From positions 21,384,948-21,444,947 of the forward strand of contig NC_049982.1 of assembly GCF_000003815.2 (NCBI RefSeq): a stretch of DNA of 60,000 nucleotides, read 5' to 3'. Shown here piece by piece: positions 50,631 through 60,000 of this stretch (position 1 is the first letter of the stretch; the number at the start of each line of letters is the position of its first letter). Below the pieces are notes generated by a model. The model saw nothing but the letters and a program-made list of their open reading frames with translations. It was not told the DNA's origin and ran no database searches. The stretch is from Branchiostoma floridae (taxonomy: Eukaryota > Chordata > Leptocardii > Amphioxiformes > Branchiostomatidae). Both the position numbers and the translations under genes were made by a program.

Positions 50631-53600
50631 GTACACTGTCTTTAATACTGTTCGTTAAAATCTTATGGGAAGTTATGGTAAATTAACTGCAGGTGTAGTT
50701 TGTTTTGTTTGTGCCCAGTACTAGAATACTGCGGTGTTGTTGTTTACGCCCTGACATGGTTGCCTTTTGTGTGCTGCCGATGTTGCGGAAACAACAAGGC
50801 GGAAGCTTTGATCACTGTTCAGGTGTGGATAGTCACTCACTGAAATGTAACACGACTCCTTTAACTGGTATCCATATACATTTGTACAGTGTACTGTACT
50901 GTGTCTGTAGGCACTTCTTGATCTCCAAGCAGATATTAGGAAATTATGTTACCAGTCACACAAAAGTTATCTTGGTTACAGCCAGCTGGGGAAAATAGAT
51001 TTACAGTCCAAATACATGTATCTGTTTGGAGATAAGCACACAAGTACAGCAACAAATACAAAAATGTGGTCTGAACATCTGGTGGATAATAACTTGTTTT
51101 ATCCAACTCATCCAATATGAGCAGTTACTAGATTTGGCTACCAAAATATCAGCAGATTAGATTATCAGTTAATGTATGAATTAGCAGATAAAATTGCAAA
51201 TTACTATGCACATTAATTTTTTGTCTTCCACCTGCTTTCAGAAGTGCCTGTCAGTACATCAAAGTGACATTATAGTGATCGCTCTTATCCAATATACATG
51301 TTTTTCTTCTGTTGCAGTACCTTTACTTGGAAGGAAACTACCTCTCTGAGATCCCCGACTACTTCTTCACATACTTACCTAACCTGAAGTGGCTGGACTT
51401 GAGAAGAAATAGACTCAAACATCTCCCAGCTACAGTGGGAAGCCATAGGTAAATATGCATGTTCCTCCATTGTAATAATATTGTGATGATTTTCACAGTT
51501 GGAGGAGAAATGATTGACTTGTTGTGGAATTAAAAAAGTTGATGGAAATAAAATTGGTCAGGCGTAGCTAATAAGCTTGGTATTCGCAGAGCACATAAAA
51601 GCGCATACGGTCACATCACTGTCAGTATATGTTCCTGTAACAATGTTTGGTTTTGTAGCAACCTTTTAACAGAATCAATATCAAAGTCTAAGCCCCAAAG
51701 GTGTCTATATTTTTGCATGTGGTATTTGCTGCCAGGTTAGTGGCTTATCTATGTGTAATTCCGGTGCACAAAGCTGTCTGGCCGTCATGTGTTTCCACAA
51801 GAAGGTAACTGAAGCAAGGACATTTGTAGGTCAAGCATGGCTGGCTGAAACAGCCCCCTAGTGAGCTGGTATGCATGGCTGCATAGTTTGTTGACAGGTG
51901 GCTCCCTTCAATGTCTGCCTACCATGGTACTGGTTAACACCTGTTTACCAGTGGACAGTCTGGGATAGCTGAAACCTTGGCATTCATCAAGTGTTAAAAA
52001 GTGGTTGGAGCTTGAATTGTAGATGGCAATTTTCTAAATCAAAAGCATACATAGGACTACTTTTTAGTTTTGACAATAAGTGTAAATGTTAATACACTTA
52101 TTAACAGAAATTGATCGTTAAGTCTCTATTGATTATGACCAACAGTTGAAATTCAGCCAGATACTCTCTCCATAGTACAAGCTTATGTAAGGATACCACA
52201 CCTTCAAAAAGATACCTTTATGTGATTTTCAGTGTAGTACTAGTGTCAACAGCAGCATGAGTTATATCATGATAATATATTTACTCAGTAATATACAAAT
52301 GTATATGTATTGTGTGTCTGTTAGGTTAGGCTGTGTGAATTTTTTTATTATGTATATGTATATATATCAAGTCTTTGTTTTTCATTCCAGGTGCCTTAAA
52401 ACTCTGCTACTTGAGGGGAATGAATTGACATCATTGCCTTTAGAACTTGGTAAGATTTTTGTTATTGAATTTGTATTTGATATGGTGTTTGTTCATAAAG
52501 AATTTTCTATCATGTTTCAAGATTTGGTTGATACAGAAATTGGCAGGGAGTTATAAGATGTTGCTGATAACTGCTTTGGTCCATTATTACAACCAGGCCA
52601 GGTAATGACGCTGAAGGGTCTGAACCTCCGAGACAACCCCCTGCACGTGCCCCCTCCGGCAGTGATGGAACAGGGAACTCTGGCGATACTGCAACACTTA
52701 CGGGACGCCATAGAAGCAAGGAAGAGGGAAGATGCTATGGCTAAAGGTAACACAGAAAACGCATGTGCATCATTGCTATAAATGAGTACTGTTTTCAGAC
52801 ATGATATTTTAGAGTGTCTGTAAAAGATTAAAGCTTTATTGGTATTCATCTTAACTGTCTCATATGACTAGTAATTAACTAATTGACACTGGTATGTGGA
52901 CAAGATAAGACCTGTTGATATGATGCTAATATATAATTGCTTTATTATACTGATACCAATACTTACACCAACTATTACTAGATTAATAATAATCACAAAA
53001 AATCAGCTTCAAACGACTTGACTTATATGAGTTTTTCAATTCCACAGGAGTTCTCATTGAACAGCTAACACTGAATGACAGTGATAGCAGCAATCAGTCA
53101 GAAGATGGGAACCAGTCATCCGAACCTGAGCTACGAGATCTAGATTCTGACAAAGTTCTTCCGAGCAGAGAGTCTTCTGTGTCCAAGGCTGGACTTGCCA
53201 GACACATGCAGATGGGTCCCACACCGATGCCAGCAGCACTCCATAAGCCCGCTAGTTACAGCGAGCTGAGACAACAGCAGTATGATAAATTCAGGAGAGC
53301 GGGGTTGTTGGGAGAGGCCAAGAAGGCAAGGTAGGACTCTACACACACCTACTTATGACAGGCTGCCTCTTGTTATGTCAAGCTTTCTATGTTAGCAAAT
53401 CAGCCAATCAGATACCCCCCCTCATGTTGTTGGAGGGAAGGTTAACTGGTTAGCCAATCACCTTGTCTGTTGATGTGACTGGCTGATGGCAGTTAGCTAG
53501 CTCTAAAGCATTGAGAAGAAAAATTGTTGTTATAATGTACTTGCATTGCAATGCTCCTTGCAGCTGGTATATTGGTATATTCCTTGCCATTGAAGGAGTT

Positions 53601-56600
53601 GTAAAACATTCAAAATCAATATTAGTTTCAACTGAAATGTACCACGTCAGTTCAGTTCAGTTCATCCTCATATTCATAAGAGGTGCCACTAATAATATCA
53701 GACCATGCATCTCTGTCTAGCATGGCGGTTAGCAGGTTGCGGTCCTTCAGTCCAACCTCACTCTCCAGTGAAACAGAAACAGGAAATTTGATTCTTAGAT
53801 CATATCAATTTGAAAACCCCAGATGGATGATGAACTCTTTGATCTTAAACCCAGGAAAAAGAAGCGGTCAACCTCACCACTGATGATTGACTTGCTGGAT
53901 GCCAAGCGTGCGGAGGAGCGCCGCCTAGCAGCTCTGCGTGAACTGAAGGAGAAGCAGGCGCTTATTGAACAGAGGAGGAAGTGGGTGAAGTCACTGCTGA
54001 AGCCATTTTGATTTAGCCAATGACATGGTTATACCAATTTTTCTTTTGGTTTTCACAATTCCTTTCTTTCATTTTGAAAATTACAAAAGAATGTTTCTTT
54101 AAATTAATCTTTATCATGCTGGAGGTGTCCCCATATGATACAAATTGGTATCAGCAATTGTGATCAATTATAAGAGGATACAAAAATGTTTGATGTGGAA
54201 ATTTTTCACATTTCTTTTGCTTTTTGTGTCTCCTCTTCCATAATCTTTGTCCATATCTGAGAACCAAACGGTTAAACTGGTATGGCTAAAATGGTGGGTG
54301 GCACATGACATATGATTTTGCCCAGTGTTGAGCCTTTTTTCTTCAAACATGGGAACAACCATTACATTGGCAAAATCAAACTGCACGGTCATCTCATCAA
54401 ATGCACAGTGCACACGAGGGGAATGGTATTCAAAATATTGTCAACCCATTTCCCAGGGATGTGATGGCTGCAACAATTTCTGTTCAAAGTTGAAGGTTCA
54501 TTATAAGAAGATAGCTGGGAAAACTAGCAAGTAGAGGTGCTTATTGGGAGTTCAAGGGAGTGAATCTTGTGACAGTGGTCACTGGGTATTTGCCAATGAG
54601 ATTCTGAAGCCATAGTGAGTTTCTACTTTATTTTACAGGCAGCTTCCAGTTTTAGGACTGACAGTCTGAACAGCCTATGTAGGGAAAGTTGTTAAAGAGA
54701 GTTGAATAGCCAGAGTTTTGATCTGGATAAAATGCAGTTGATGATCCAAATGTGACCTCAAAACTGCTGTTTGCTGCTATAGTTGAGTGCCATATGAGAT
54801 TGTGTTAACTTAACATTTTTGAACTGAGTGAATCAAAATGATAGTAGAGCCATTTCCTACAGTAAGATTGTGATTTTTCTTGTATGATTGGTAAGATAGC
54901 TTTGTTAGATGATAGCTAATTGTAACATCAACATTATCATATTCACAAAATCATGTATTTTTGAAATAGGATTTGAGAGACATTGCCAGCTGGTATTTGA
55001 TACCAGTAGTCTGCCTTTTGCTGCAAAACAGTTTCAAATGCTGCACTGCCATCAGAGATTAACTTTCATAATAAACTTTTGAAAAGTAGAACATTGGAAA
55101 ACCAAGACTTTAGATGAAAGTGTAAGCTTTTAAGAGCTTTGTGGAAAAGAAAGTAGGATTGCGTGCCTACCATCAAGTATTATGATTCATTTTCAATTAT
55201 TATCCATAAGTCCACCCTCATACAGACAATATCATCTTACAAAACTATATCAGTGTTCATGTGACTGTAAGCCATTTTCATATAATGCTAGTTTTTATAT
55301 CATTGCTTTAAGCAGGGCAGAGCTGTTTGAAAATCGATGAATAATCCAACACTGAGAGAGATGGTGCTTTGTTGGATCTTTCCTCCACACACACGATACA
55401 TGCTGACCACTGCCTCCCTGTGTAGGAAACCTAACGCAGAGCACGCGACTCTCGGTGTTGCATTGTTTGTCGAGTTTTCAAATGCTTCTGCCTGGGGTGT
55501 ACGCTGTGTCCCTTTGCACAGGGTGGCAGGGTTGGTACAGCGCTGTACATTCTTGTGTACCTGTTCAGTGTTGATGTGTGTGAGAGGGTTTGATTCAATA
55601 AACATTTTCTTTGACATCTCTGCCTCTGAATCATTATCTGATCTAATGTTAGTTTCTTATAGACTGCTGTTTGGATGCAGTATATTGGATAGTTCATGGC
55701 ATGCTCTCATTAGTTGTAGCACCAGCAGGAAATATACATATTTATAATTTAGATGTATCTATAGGAATCTTTTATAGCCTTTGAAATGGGAAAGACAAGC
55801 ACGATGGCATCAACACCCTGGTAGCACATATGTTGGAAGTCCCTATCATAATAATGTAGGGAAGTGAAAAGGGATTCGTTTTCATCTTTACTCTTCCTTG
55901 CCTAGTCACCACTTTGGCCTTGAAGTGGTCTTTGCATGAAATGTATGACAGAAACTTCCACTGTAACACAGACCATGTAGTAATTCTGCAATGCCTCATC
56001 TGCTAGGATGAACACCACCTTTGCCCAATATTGCACCAGAATGAAATGAGATTCCTAGGATGGCATCAGGAAAGATAAACATCTTTGCAGTATTCTCTCA
56101 ATAAATCATATGTCAGTTAGATACATGTAGGTGTGAAGTCATAAATTAAGTTGTATGACCAAACTATGAGTGACGACTTCAAAATATCACTAAATCACAT
56201 ACTCCTGCATGTCTATTAGCAAAGGTAAGCTATATCTATCATCACGTGTGTTGTGCCCTGGCTTTAGGTGTATCTCTGATAATTTGATAATTTGCAAATT
56301 GTTAGTTGTACTGTAAATGCTTGGCCTAACTTAGACTTTGTGCTACAGGGACCAACAGCTGTTGAGAGACTGGAGAGACAAGGGCAAACGTCTGCAGATG
56401 AGACAGTTTCTCAGCTCTGTGAAGAAAGGTGAATGTCTATGACCTCATGCTGAAGTACATGCTGTCTAGGTCATTATTACTGACACCATTGAAAATGTTG
56501 AAACAAAGTGTTCAGTTGTTTCAAATAGCTTCAAACAACTTGTTAGTCCTTTCCATTGTATTTGTAATACAAGTCCTGCAAAATTAGCAGTTCAGCTAAT

Positions 56601-57292
56601 CGATGAGTTCAAATTTCAAATTGTGTGTTTGTATGTTATCTTGCGATCGGTAACAACTTATAAAACATCCTTATCTCATCAAGACCACAAGCCCCTGAAG
56701 ACACCTTACGGAGTGGACCCCGCCCACATGAAGATAATTGACAGGAAGGAGAGGATGCAAGTTGACACCAAAGCCCAGCAGGAAAGAATCAACCAGATCT
56801 TATCCAGGGAAGCTGCAGAAAGAGCCAAGTGAGTTCCTTGTTTAATGTTTCAGCTGCACAATATTCCACATTCGTTTTAAACAATGTCTGCAAGATCTTA
56901 ATATTTGGTATGCTTATAAGTCTTTTCCATGTGATGTTCATACATGCATATCTTGCTAAATGGAGCTTTCTGAAAATAAATATACATTAATTTTGCAAGC
57001 TGAACAAACATCTTTGGTATTTTTTTAGGTATATTTATGTTTCAATGAAAATAGTGCATGTGTGACACACCTAGCTACATGTAGTACAGGATGAAAAATT
57101 AGGATTGATCACTTCATTTCTGTTTAAACCAATCTGCATAGGACTGCCCGTGACATGGAGTTGCAGAGGCGTATCAAGGAGCATGCTGCAAAACTTCAGG
57201 ACAGACAGAAGCAGAATTGTGATGCCAAGGAAGACTTGGAGCAGGCCAGGAAAGATCTGGAAATTGTGCGCACAGATAGGTCTTCTGGTTAA
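50469..57292 (+). CDS. LRRC27: LRRC27-like leucine-rich repeat, coiled-coil protein, complete 9-exon gene
   Basis: Exons 50469-50630, 51318-51448, 52391-52449, 52597-52746, 53048-53325, 53823-53980, 56349-56428, 56684-56828 and 57142-57292 join in frame to about 437 residues. Residues 33-150 form four to five leucine-rich repeats (LDLTRRQLTSIP, LYLEGNYLSEIP, WLDLRRNRLKHLP, LLLEGNELTSLP, LNLRDNPLHVPP). A serine/acid-rich linker follows, then a long Arg/Lys/Glu/Gln-rich helical tail with LAALRELKEKQALIEQRR, the best match to human LRRC27. Family function is poorly defined. The human protein is longer at the C-terminus. The exon 5 donor seems to be GC, because the nearby GT breaks the frame. No signal peptide or membrane segment is visible, so it is probably cytoplasmic. 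Confidence 0.88.
51318..51448 (+). CDS. LRRC27: LRRC27 exon 2: two leucine-rich repeats
   Basis: A 131-base exon after TTGCAG encodes YLYLEGNYLSEIPDYFF, then LPNLKWLDLRRNRLKHLP. The donor is GTAAAT. Confidence 0.93.
52391..52449 (+). CDS. LRRC27: LRRC27 exon 3: leucine-rich repeat
   Basis: A 59-base exon after TTCCAG encodes RCLKTLLLEGNELTSLPLEL(G), matching the LKTLLLE-N-(I/L)-LP-ELG segment of LRRC27. The donor is GTAAGA. Confidence 0.93.
52597..52746 (+). CDS. LRRC27: LRRC27 exon 4: last repeat and cap
   Basis: A 150-base exon encodes GQVMTLKGLNLRDNPLHVPP, then a helical cap ending ARKREDAMAK. Acceptor AACCAG, donor GTAACA. Confidence 0.92.
53048..53325 (+). CDS. LRRC27: LRRC27 exon 5: linker, probable GC donor
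   Basis: The exon opens GVLIEQLTLNDSDSSNQSED and ends FRRAGLLGEAKK. Using the GT at 53331 forces a stop 21 codons into exon 6. Ending at 53325 before GCAAGG keeps the frame and fits the GC-AG intron consensus. A 7-base micro-exon at about 53721-53727 is an alternative. Confidence 0.75.
53823..53980 (+). CDS. LRRC27: LRRC27 exon 6: start of helical tail
   Basis: A 158-base exon encodes MDDELFDLKPRKKKRSTSPL, then MIDLLDAKRAEERRLAALRE and onward to QALIEQRR. The donor at 53981 is GTGGGT. Reading through gives a stop at 54009-54011. Confidence 0.88.
56349..56428 (+). CDS. LRRC27: LRRC27 exon 7
   Basis: An 80-base exon after GCTACAG encodes KDQQLLRDWRDKGKRLQMRQ, then FLSSVKK, in phase with exons 6 and 8. 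It resembles the basic ..L.EWR.....RM helix of vertebrate LRRC27. The donor is GTGAAT. Confidence 0.85.
56684..56828 (+). CDS. LRRC27: LRRC27 exon 8
   Basis: A 145-base exon encodes DHKPLKTPYGVDPAHMKIID, then a charged helix to REAAERAK. The acceptor is ATCAAG, with a modest pyrimidine tract. The donor is GTGAGT. Confidence 0.85.
57142..57292 (+). CDS. LRRC27: LRRC27 exon 9: terminal coding exon
   Basis: The last exon encodes KTARDMELQRRIKEHAAKLQ and onward to DLEIVRTDRSSG, then TAA at 57290-57292. The human protein continues further, so this is either a shorter C-terminus or a further exon is hidden by the gap at 57550. Confidence 0.78.
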
Positions 57293-57549
57293 GATACCAG
57301 TTGGTTCTAGTTGGGTCCCTTAATATATAGATTATTTTCAACCATGATAAGGACCATCATGAACTGATGAAAGATAGAAAACAATGGAAGCAAAACTATG
57401 TGAATGCTTCAACTTGTTAACAAGTATGAATATGTATGTGTATGTATGTATGGGGATAGGCAAAGGTATCATTTCATTATATTAAGTTGTCAGGCATGTG
57501 TTTCTAGAAAAAACAATGTGGTATACTATATATTACACTAACTGTCTCC

Positions 57550-58278
57550 NNNNNNNNNNNNNNNNNNNNNNNNNNNNNNNNNNNNNNNNNNNNNNNNNNN
57601 NNNNNNNNNNNNNNNNNNNNNNNNNNNNNNNNNNNNNNNNNNNNNNNNNNNNNNNNNNNNNNNNNNNNNNNNNNNNNNNNNNNNNNNNNNNNNNNNNNNN
57701 NNNNNNNNNNNNNNNNNNNNNNNNNNNNNNNNNNNNNNNNNNNNNNNNNNNNNNNNNNNNNNNNNNNNNNNNNNNNNNNNNNNNNNNNNNNNNNNNNNNN
57801 NNNNNNNNNNNNNNNNNNNNNNNNNNNNNNNNNNNNNNNNNNNNNNNNNNNNNNNNNNNNNNNNNNNNNNNNNNNNNNNNNNNNNNNNNNNNNNNNNNNN
57901 NNNNNNNNNNNNNNNNNNNNNNNNNNNNNNNNNNNNNNNNNNNNNNNNNNNNNNNNNNNNNNNNNNNNNNNNNNNNNNNNNNNNNNNNNNNNNNNNNNNN
58001 NNNNNNNNNNNNNNNNNNNNNNNNNNNNNNNNNNNNNNNNNNNNNNNNNNNNNNNNNNNNNNNNNNNNNNNNNNNNNNNNNNNNNNNNNNNNNNNNNNNN
58101 NNNNNNNNNNNNNNNNNNNNNNNNNNNNNNNNNNNNNNNNNNNNNNNNNNNNNNNNNNNNNNNNNNNNNNNNNNNNNNNNNNNNNNNNNNNNNNNNNNNN
58201 NNNNNNNNNNNNNNNNNNNNNNNNNNNNNNNNNNNNNNNNNNNNNNNNNNNNNNNNNNNNNNNNNNNNNNNNNNNNNN
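57550..58278. other. Assembly gap (Ns)
   Basis: 729 undetermined bases. Open frames drawn across it are meaningless. It may hide LRRC27 3' untranslated sequence or an extra exon. Confidence 1.
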
Positions 58279-59819
58279 GTCATTGTCAAATTAAACTGCA
58301 GTGGCCAAAATTGTACTTATGTTTCCCTATTACAGTGCATACGTGTACATTTGTACATGATGTGCAGGTATGCTACGTAATTATCTTTGTGTCCCCCCAA
58401 GTTAGACCCTCTTGGCTGTAAGTAACAACTTCCAGGCCTCCAGTAGGCACCCTGGGGGGTGGGCTAATGAGTTTATCACACTCCAGCTGGCTACAGGGGA
58501 AGATCTTCTTCTTTTCAAACACTCATTTTTTTCACTTCAGAATAGGATATAATCATGGACTTAGTCTATTTTGTAGGATATCAATAAGCTGAGGTTACAT
58601 TCCCTTCAAAACTGCAAGAAATCTTGCAAAGATTACGTTTTTCAAAAACTCTGATGCAACTGTCATCAGACACCCCACTGTGCAGTCAGGCACACAGGAC
58701 ACTGATAAGCCAGATGTGGGCGTGTTTCCCTGGGAAGCATGGACTGCAGCAAAAGCCTATTTAGTCATATTAAGATGCAATTAAGTCCAACAACAGCAGG
58801 AACAGAATAACATTATCGTTTTAATGAACAACTCCAACTCTTGGGGCTCTGTTGGTAAGATTCTCATGCATTTAAATGACAACATTTGCAACCGAAATCA
58901 AGGATGTTAAGTCACTAGTTAGGAGTCAGCCTACTTTTAATGAGTACTCTTAAGTTTCTACTTGGGCAAAATATATTTTCTCAAGGGTTGAATGAGATAC
59001 CATGATCTTACTAGTTTACAAGTTATCAGAATACACTCCACAAGGATGTTACAACCGATTCAACTAATGTAAATCACAAAATTTCAACAAATGCCCATGA
59101 GGTGTTGTAAATGTACACCAAAACAATTTGGCACCTTGCAACAACCAAACCAAATGTTCACAAGTACACAAGATGAAGTATGCATCACTTTCCAAGTTGT
59201 ACACACATTTGTCTCCCAGTTGTGCTATTAAATTCAACGTAAATAATTTATCAGTACCAGTTATCAACTTCTCATTTAAAACTATGTAAATCCTCCTCTT
59301 AATCATCATCATACTCAATCTTGCAGATGGTCACAGGTTAGTAGAAGAACATGTCCTTTTTCAATTTTACCTAACAGTTTATGCACCTCAAAATGACACA
59401 TCAAACAAAAACTACATATTGTACAATGTACATACAAAGCCAAGATGAGGACAATTCTGAACATTCCTTGTTCAAATGTGTGCATTATCCTGATGAAGGG
59501 ACTGACTTCCTTGGTGTAACTAGTACAACTAATAAAACACTTCTTCCATACACATGTTAAGAAAGCTTTCAAATTTCAATTTACATATGTTTGGAAACTC
59601 CTCTGTATACGTATTGGTACTTTTAGTCCTGAAGAAGCAACATGAATGAAAAGGTTAAGTTTGTTTATATATACTACATGTACATATGAATGTGTTTCCA
59701 CCCACAATGTAAGGTGGCATTGTATTATTACGTCAGGCTGTGTTTTGATCAGTGCCAGCAGCAGTAGTAGTAAATACAAGACAATGTGTTAGATGAGGTC
59801 CCCCCTAAATCAACCCCCC
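58279..59819. other. Intergenic / HtrA 3' untranslated sequence
   Basis: AT-rich sequence between the gap and the HtrA stop codon. Short open frames here show no domain or codon signal. Confidence 0.5.
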
Positions 59820-59985
59820 TCAGTCAGCCTCCTCAGGTGTGACTTGAAGATGGTGGACAGTTCTCCCCCTGTGACAGGTGATGTTCAGCTGCTGCCCGCT
59901 ATTTACCGCATCGTAGATGTCTCGTGCTGACGTCACCTGTCGACCGTTGATACTGGTGATGACGTCGCCAGGACGGATACCCGCA
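59820..59985 (-). CDS. HtrA-family serine protease, terminal exon (PDZ domain C-terminal half), partial
   Basis: The minus strand encodes AGIRPGDVITSINGRQVTSA, then RDIYDAV, QLNITCHRGR and LQVTPEEAD before TGA at 59822-59820. AG(I/L)(R/K)..DVI..ING..V..A.D..(D/E)(A/V) followed by L.....RG and V.PEE is the last PDZ segment of animal HTRA proteins. The RPGDV and VTPE parts resemble HTRA2, and the PEE-D end resembles HTRA1. A splice acceptor (TTCCAG) ends the exon at 59985, and the trypsin-like domain must lie beyond the window. The PDZ domain of these trimeric proteases binds C-terminal peptides and regulates cleavage. The gene converges on LRRC27. Confidence 0.88.
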
Positions 59986-60000
59986 CTGGAACCACAAAAA

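Noticed and set aside
55300-55747. Open frames on both strands in LRRC27 intron 6
   Set aside because: There is no domain, the two strands overlap, and there is no matching splice phase with the LRRC27 exons.
57498-58421. Open frames spanning the Ns
   Set aside because: They consist of unknown bases across an assembly gap.

Overview
This window is animal nuclear DNA: AT-rich, mostly non-coding, with genes split into short exons by GT-AG introns and a dense load of small inverted-repeat transposons, minisatellites and tRNA-derived SINE-like sequence. The genes are recognisable deuterostome orthologues and the repeats look like those of lancelet (amphioxus, Branchiostoma) introns, so I infer a lancelet genomic scaffold. 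An assembly gap of Ns fills 57550-58278.

Genes. (1) Minus strand, 3712-42651: a complete 11-exon STK32 (YANK-family) serine/threonine kinase gene. The exons join in frame to 421 residues, from an N-myristoylation-type start MGLSHS to a TGA. (2) Plus strand, 50469-57292: a complete 9-exon LRRC27-like gene. It encodes about 437 residues, leucine-rich repeats followed by a long charged coiled-coil tail, and one intron appears to use a GC donor. (3) Minus strand, 59820-59985: the terminal exon of an HtrA-family serine protease (C-terminal PDZ half), whose remainder lies beyond the window. (4) Plus strand, about 14310-16427, nested antisense inside STK32 intron 6: a GC-rich two-exon open frame I cannot identify, probably frameshifted or transposon-derived.

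Layout. 1-3711 holds a 12-copy 38-bp minisatellite and the region downstream of the kinase. 3712-42651 is the kinase gene; its large introns carry a 43-45-bp minisatellite (4.9-5.5 kb), a compositionally distinct block (about 10.9-18.4 kb) with 190-bp near-identical inverted repeats and the nested gene, a nested transposon with a 162-bp tandem array (22.9-25.0 kb), and several small DNA transposons (35.5, 39.0, 39.8-40.7 kb). 42652-50468 separates the two divergent genes and holds three more inverted-repeat elements, a 65-nt perfect-hairpin candidate and a CpG-rich presumed promoter near 49.6-50.47 kb. LRRC27 and the HtrA gene converge around the gap.

Most interesting. STK32 and LRRC27 lie head to head here as STK32C and LRRC27 do on human 10q26.3, and an HtrA gene adjoins (human HTRA1 is also on 10q26). 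Other highlights are a 2.1-kb transposon carrying six perfect copies of GGGGGTACGGACGGGACA, a small family with CAGGGCT ends and 5-bp target duplications, and the unidentified nested gene.
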